Assembly (NCBI GenBank): GCA_015698045.1 | Contig: BLAL01000281.1 | Coordinates: 186,001-250,000, forward strand | Origin: Rhizophagus clarus | Lineage: Eukaryota > Glomeromycota > Glomeromycetes > Glomerales > Glomeraceae | Direction of reading: 5' to 3' | Length of the DNA: 64,000 nt | In this document: positions 58,319 to 64,000 of the stretch, in pieces | How the letters are laid out: each line of letters begins with the position of its first letter | Position numbering within the stretch: the stretch's first letter is position 1 | Position numbers and translations under genes: made by a program | The notes under the pieces: generated by a model | What the model saw: the letters and a program-made list of their open reading frames with translations, nothing else | Database searches by the model: none | What the model was told of the DNA's origin: nothing

Positions 58319-58758
58319 TTTTTAAGAAACAATCATAGAGAAAACTCTATTACAAAAAGCAATACAGATTCTAAAATGATACATCAAAGATGTGAGTCAT
58401 TAAATAATGGTCAAATCATCAACGACTACATAAAGGTAGGGATTTTGAATAGGTTATCATGTTACCCTCAGATGAAAACTAAAAAGTAAGCATCTCGACT
58501 CTGCGAAAACTACGAACTTAATCAAGTAGAATCACCTTCCACCAAGAAGGCCTCAACTCCTTAATACATCTACCACTCTTCTAACAGACGAACAAAGTAA
58601 GTTGCATAGATCCTTAAGGTCTTTGAAAAGTCAACTCACTGAGTATCAAAAAAAAAAGTCTGAAAAAGAAAAATAAATGCTAACTATTAAATGTTATTGT
58701 AACAATTGTAACAAGAGCTTGAAGATATCCATTTTATCTTGAGGCTTCTTGTCAGAGG
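58319..58758 (-). mobile_element. 5'-truncated LINE copy, 440 bp
   Basis: A perfect 16-bp direct repeat, CTTTTAGTTGTAAATT, flanks it (58303-58318 and 58759-58774). On the minus strand it starts inside the ORF1 3' end (DKKPQDKMDIFKLLLQLL, compare DKMDIVKLLLTLI in the 32-kb element), continues through a 3' untranslated part and ends in an AATAAAAAAAA tail. Truncation at the 5' end, the long duplication and the A-rich tail together are diagnostic of LINE retroposition. Confidence 0.8.
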
Positions 58759-58774
58759 CTTTTAGTTGTAAATT

Positions 58775-61034
58775 GATTTATTTATAAATATTTTATATTT
58801 ACAAATATATTATTCAAATTTTTTTATAAATTTTTAATAAATTATAGTGTTAACTTTATTATTTCTTGATTTTACTATAAAACTTTTAAACTTTTAGTTC
58901 TTAAATATATAAAAAAAAAAATAAAATTTTATTTGAAATCTATAAAAGTATTTTTTTTTAAACCAGAATTTCATTTTACATAAAAAAAAAATTATACAAT
59001 TTGTATTTACTATTATTAAGTCAACTATTTAAAATAATTTTTAAAACTAAAAATTTTTTACAACCTTACTATATAATGAATCAGATGCTTAAGGTTTTTT
59101 TTTTATAATCTGTAATAGTATTTTCTTTTTTGCAAGTTATCTAAGCCACAAAAGGTTGATGTTGCATTAACTTCCATAAGGGGGAGGGAGGTATATCGAA
59201 TCATTTATTAACTGATTGTTTTGTTCGTTTATACGTTTTTATTTCTAATTTTGCCAACCGACTTCTACATATATATTAGTTAATGTAGTTCCTATAGGTT
59301 AATAAGTAAAAGATCTATTTTTATTTCAATTGTCCTTTCTAGAAAATTAAGGGAGATATAACTTCAAATACACGATATACCGATATTCGATGTTACCGAT
59401 ATATATTAAAACTCGATATAACGATAAAATTTGGCTTTCCCACACGAGAGAATATATAAATATAGGTATAATTTTGGAATAATGATATTTTCATATAGAT
59501 CTCGACATATCGTTATATCGGAATTTGACTGTACCAATCTTTTGATCGTACGTTTGTTTATACACATACTGACATAATTCTCATTTTACTAGATTGACTT
59601 ATTATCAAATCATTCCGTAAAACGAACGAGTGATCGTATCTCTTTACTCGTTATAAGTCTACATTAGTATTGTACCATCTAATGATTAATCATTAGCAAA
59701 AATTAAAGATTCAGTACAATTTACGGAATTACAGTCAATTGGAAGGTATAATCCACTATATTATGGTATTGAAGATTATGGTTGATTAAAACTATTTTTT
59801 CATTTTTTTCGGTACGCTCTCTTAATCATCAACCTAATCGAATGCCAGTAGGCGGAGATTGCTTTGTTACACATAATAATCATGATCTCTATTAGGCGAC
59901 AAAGTTGTTTTATATCTTTGTTTTCTTGTTTTCATGGTTTGATTTGAGATTACGTAAATAACCTCTTTATGGTAAGTCACAAAATTTTTGGTAAAAAAAA
60001 TCATTGATTTATTTGATATAAGATCACTAACCCAAATTTTATTTATTTAATTCAAACGCCACGAATATAATTAAACAGAGAACAAACCATAGAGGAATCC
60101 AAGTTGATCAACAAGCAATTCAAACCAAATTCTTTTGAAATTAATGGAGCACCAGCTCTTTCCCGATTCAACAAAGTGGCAAACTTACGTCTGTGCCATT
60201 GGCAACTGTTATAATAGATGTCATTGTTGGTGAGATCGTTGCAACAACTTTCCAGATAGAACTATTCAAGTTCATTAGCCTAACAAGATGTATTTATTAT
60301 AATAGAACATGGTATTACAGACTCTCAGACTTCTCCTTATTTGATATGGAATTATATGTTCTACTATAATTATAGACAAATGTGCATTGTCATTATATTC
60401 CATTTTCTCAAAACAGTAACGCCAATCTTAACTTTGTCCTCTAATCCATTCATTAATAAAGTTTCACATCCCGTAAAATATTACTTTCAGAGGACAACGA
60501 TACCATTTCTTATTTTCACCTATCATATCATAGAGTTGCACAGAGTTAGCAATAAATAAATCATGTTCTTTATTATTCATAATGTTTAGTATATGCTACA
60601 AAGTCACCTCTTATTTTTAGCAGAAAACGCGTACTTTGTCAAAAAACATGAGTTAACGGTAGAGGAAAAACAAAAAAAAAAAACCAATAATAGTAACTGT
60701 GGTATATGAAATGCTCAAAATGCAAAAGAGGGAGGAGGAAAAAAAAAAAAAAAAGATATTCATTAGGTCGACGTAATCAATGAATGTACAATGTAATACA
60801 AAATTCAAATGACGTACATGTAAAATGTGGTATTATTAAAAAAGGGAATCAGTAAATAATAATCTTATAATATTATCTTTTCAAAATATTACAACTTCTT
60901 TCTTACTAGATAACAATAAATAGATAAAAATACTAATTACTAAAAATACATATATATAAAAAATACATATATATATAAAAATAACTTTGATATAAAAACT
61001 AAAATTTATTTCACTCTTTTTAATTCACATTTCA
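58775..61034. other. AT-rich intergenic; possible MITE remnant
   Basis: At about 59,360-59,537 are GATATAAC/CGATATACC/CGTTATATCG words ending in TTCCGATATAACGATATG-like inverted sequence and GACTGTA, reminiscent of a pogo-type end, but only one end is clear. Around 60,050-60,560 fragments look faintly coding, with no consistent frame. Nothing else is supported. Confidence 0.35.
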
Positions 61035-62152
61035 CTAAATAATATTAGGAGTGAAAGTTGGTAAAAGTGGTATATTTTCGAATCCAACATCAGAGAAGAC
61101 TGGTCTATTTAATTTTAAAAAAATATGAGTTTCATCATGTAATTTACTTATATTTACTTCACATTTACTGCAGACATCAAAATCTCGACAATTTCCACAC
61201 TATCAAAAAAAAAAAGGGAAATTAATATAAGTGAAATCTAAGAATAAAAGTAGACTTTATATTATTTACCTTATATCTAATTCCATAAATTGGATTTTTT
61301 CCACAAATGTCACAATAAATCCTATTATGAACCAAACCTATAAAAAATTTACATATTGTAACATTAAAACCTGAGAAAATATAAATAATTTTTCTTTCAA
61401 TAAAAATATTTACCTGTAGGATGATAGTTAAAAGGGGATAATAAAATAATTCTTGAATCAATATGTACAGGATATCGAATTTTTAAAAATACATGATTAT
61501 GATCATGATGCGACCCTATACAAAGACTACAAAGATCGAAATCTGCGCAATGTCCACACTAAGATAATAGAATATTATTTTTTTTTATTGGTAAAAAAAA
61601 AAAAAATGGAAAGGTTACTTTACAGTTCACTTACTTTATAACGAATTCCAGTTATAGGAACATTACATGAATCACAATTGCATGGATGCCTGACTATAAA
61701 TGAAATTACATTAAAAAGAAAAAAATTCATCCAAGTCCTAAGAAAAAGTGTTAATCTACCTTCAAAATCTATATTTCTTCTCATTTTTAAAGCATTAACT
61801 TCTTCTTGTAATTCCTTTATTTGCTCGCTTAAAGTATAATTCAAACTCATACAATCTTCTTTATCTTGATAACTTTTTACGCATTCATTCTTTAACCTAT
61901 TATTTTCCATTCTTAAGTGAGTTAATTCTATTTCATTATTAGTCATGAGTGTGACTTTTTTTGTCAGCAATTCATTCAAGGCTTTAATTCCTTCCAATTC
62001 AAGTTCACGATTATACAATTCGGACTTTAAGTCTCGAATGATTTCTTCCTATAACAAAATATTCAAAAAATGAAAAAAGGAAATGTTAGTAATATTAATC
62101 ATAGTTCTAGCTTTATTCATTTTTTACATACGTCTCTTCTCAAATGGTCCAT
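61035..62152 (-). CDS. coiled-coil protein with two ZZ-type zinc fingers, six exons
   Basis: Exons are complement 62132-62152, 61760-62048, 61635-61693, 61414-61558, 61270-61337 and 61035-61199, all with GT..AG introns and matching phases. The product is 248 residues. It starts MDHLRRD, then a coiled coil (about residues 8-100: LKSELYNRELELEGIKALNE, LRMENNRLKNE, LSEQIKELQEEVNALKMRR). ZZ finger 1 is CDSCNVPITGIRYKCGHCAD with FDLCSLC and HHDHNH. ZZ finger 2 is CDICGKNPIYGIRYKCGNCR with FDVCSKC and HDETH. Each finger is split by an intron exactly after IRYK, so the pair arose by duplication of an exon pair. ZZ fingers bind zinc and usually mediate protein contacts, as in p62/NBR1-type adaptors; no PB1 or UBA domain is seen here. 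The first exon is short and the start could lie further upstream. Confidence 0.85.
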
Positions 62153-63225
62153 TTTTTTGAATAAAAGAAATAAAAATTCAATTACAAAAAGGAAGTTTGA
62201 GAGTTTTTCCGTAAACATATACAAATATATCTCTTAATTGTTTACATTATAAGTCAGGTTTAGACTATTAAGGTAATTCACATGATTATCAATCAATTTT
62301 GTCAATAAAAAGGCTAATTGCTCAAGAGTCACAAATAAAATGATTAATAAAAAAAAAAAAATTTTCGTTGCGCAGTTAACGCGTCTTCTAATTCCATGAA
62401 TCGTATAGATAAAATTTGAATGAGAGTAGAATGTCAGTGAATGAGAACTCACATTACCGTTCACAATAATACCCATGACTTATGATGAATTCTGATGTAC
62501 AGTTGAACATGATTCTTTGAGTTTTGAATCAATTTCTCAATCGAGCTAAATTAAGTACTGATATGGATAATTATTACAAATATCGAAAGTACATCGTGAC
62601 CATTTTTTAGACAAAAATATCAATAGTACGCAAAATTCAAGCTGCTTTATCACAAGTCACAACGCCTATCTATCTGCGCTTTTTAAGGAAAGATGCGAAC
62701 GTTGATAAGGATCAACGTGTCACAAGCGTAAAGATAAGTATCTGATGGAATCTTATAATGAGAATCTGATCAAGTAAATATTGACAGAATAATATTTTTT
62801 CCTTGTAATTTAAGTTATTAATAATTTAATAAAATAAAATATGTATTATATTTATTAAATGCGCATTTATTCATTCTTGTAAAAGTATTTTGGGTTATAT
62901 TCAAGTTTCTTAAATGGATAACGAATACGAAAAACACCACATTTCTGGCGTTTCATATATTGCAGATTGTTTAACGCCTGCACTACTTCAGGAATTAAAC
63001 CATAATAGTAGTTAGTTTTAATCAGTATACGAACGTAAATAGTTTATAGTGTTTTAACGATTTATAGCGAATTTAAAGACATACTAAAGAATATCACGTT
63101 TCGAATTTATATTAAAAGGATTAAAATTTAAAAGGGATCATAAAACACAGATTACTTAATTTGTACGCTTTCACTTTTTTCCGAGCGGATTAGCGAAGAA
63201 AAAGGATAGAATAACTTTATATGTA
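62153..63225. other. intergenic, possible upstream exon of the ZZ gene
   Basis: A minus-strand 80-codon frame (62,234-62,476, starting MGIIVNGNVSSHS) has a GTGAGT donor after its eighth codon but no supported continuation. The remainder (to 63,225) shows no gene or repeat. Confidence 0.35.
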
Positions 63226-64000
63226 TCAAAGATTAAATAGCTTCGAATAAACACTAAATATATAACACTTCTCATTTTGGCAAGTATATTGACCATCCAG
63301 AGACCAAGGAAGGTAACTAACCGACCCAAACAAAAAGTAGGGAAACAATTTAGCACTTTTATTATCATAATGTGACCTTAACAGTAGGTTATAAAATTCG
63401 TTTATATAGTCAAATATCCCAAGCCTTCTTTGCCTTTTGTGGGGTGTATCAACTTCGGATTTGTATACATTCTCATTTATAGTGAGCTTGTTCCCAGACT
63501 TGACCGTCTTTAAAACGTCTTTCTGTAAAAGTAAACCAAGCATCATCAATATCCTACAAGGGCTCCATGAATTTGCTATCTGAAAATTCATGAGAAATTT
63601 TATGTTCAAAGCGAATTGTTCCATATCGTTAAACGTATTGGGAAGCTTTAAGTTCACTAACTCATCGTCAAGCAGTTTGTACCTTTGGAATCGGGGCCTT
63701 TTACCTTTGAGAATTCGACAATTCCTATTGTCTGATGGTCCTTTTTCTTGTCTTGAGCTACCAAAGTATAGATATAACTCAAACTTATTAGAAATTCGAA
63801 ATTGATAATAACCAATTCCGGTCCAACACATCTTGATGCATCCTGAAGAGCCTATTCACAATGTATATCTATTGCGAATGTTCTTTCGAGATCTGGTAGT
63901 TTTGATTCAGGATTAGTTGGGGCTTCCAGACATACAGAACCGTTCACCATTAATGTTGTAACACTTTGAGACAGATTTACAACAAGAAAATATATAACTA
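63226..64000 (-). pseudogene. lineage-type gene, 5' part decayed and cut by the window edge
   Basis: The main frame (complement 63226-63831) encodes GIGYYQFRISNKFELYLYFG, KGPSDNRNCRILKGKRPRFQ, LPNTFNDMEQFALNIKFLMN, WSPCRILMMLGLLLQKDVLK, TPHKRQRRLGIFDYINEFYN and CQNEKCYIFSVYSKLFNL. Upstream, in another frame, MVNGSVCLEAPTNPESKLPD and LERTFAIDIHCE precede a stop and ALQDASRCVG. The family continues across CVG/TGIGYYQF, so one base is missing there and one in-frame stop lies upstream. I recall this as an expanded Rhizophagus family; no domain name or function known. A CxxxxC pair near the C-terminus could bind metal. Confidence 0.55.

Noticed and set aside
60341-60559. 72-codon + strand frame
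   Set aside because: No domain and adjacent frames look equally plausible; at best an ancient remnant.
1-64000. CRISPR arrays
   Set aside because: The regular repeats here have repeated rather than unique spacers and lie in TIR elements; the genome is eukaryotic.
1-64000. LTR retrotransposons, Polinton-like or other virus-derived elements
   Set aside because: No long terminal repeat pairs, no protease/integrase/capsid-like reading and no protein-primed polymerase were recognised.

Overview
The window looks like nuclear DNA of an arbuscular mycorrhizal fungus of the Rhizophagus type (Glomeromycotina). The reasons are very high A+T, short GT..AG introns of about 60-95 bases, several gene families I recognise from memory of that lineage (the SAM-domain/TEGK nuclease-like family, lineage-only coiled-coil genes, the ORF1 family of its LINEs), and heavy loading with DNA transposons. 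I could not run a search, so the organism call rests on recalled family resemblance. I see no bacterial operon, CRISPR array, rRNA or convincing tRNA, and no LTR, Polinton-like or other virus-like element.

Layout. 0-4.5 kb: a decayed SAM-domain/nuclease-like gene, a stub of a coiled-coil gene, a small two-exon membrane protein gene and a decayed fragment. 5.8-15.2 kb: a Tc1/mariner-like transposon with TA duplications and 27-bp ends, into which other elements have inserted up to three levels deep; every layer can be bounded by its inverted ends and target duplications. 15.7-16.2 kb: a small satellite. 16.7-20.3 kb: a five-exon transposase-like gene with few lesions. 21.5-27.2 kb: three host genes. 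The first is interrupted by a 1.5-kb TIR element, the second is a decayed Myb/SANT-like gene and the third an intact two-exon basic/coiled-coil gene. 28-37 kb: satellites, several MITEs and a 2-kb ORF1-only LINE with a 19-bp target duplication. 37.5-46.9 kb: a hAT transposon whose BED-finger transposase is split by at least four later insertions. 47.5-49.5 kb: a second ORF1-only LINE with a poly(A) tail. 51-54.4 kb: two intact host genes, a lineage-type 216-residue protein and an F-box protein. 58.3 kb: a 5'-truncated LINE with a 16-bp duplication. 61.0-62.2 kb: an intact six-exon gene with a coiled coil and two ZZ zinc fingers. The right end holds a decayed lineage-type gene.

The most unusual feature is a class of non-autonomous TIR elements. 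Three of them (6.2, 10.2 and 22.7 kb) share AGGACC-like ends and 8-bp target duplications, and two further units (13.2 kb with TAGAGGT ends, and the composite at 40-44.8 kb) carry related content. They contain pieces of spliced genes in which one exon plus its intron has been amplified in tandem, up to 18 times. In the youngest-looking array the amplified exon, encoding LPDEKHDRTFGIK, runs in frame into a terminal coding exon. This suggests that the arrays began as captured host gene fragments and grew by exon-intron duplication.
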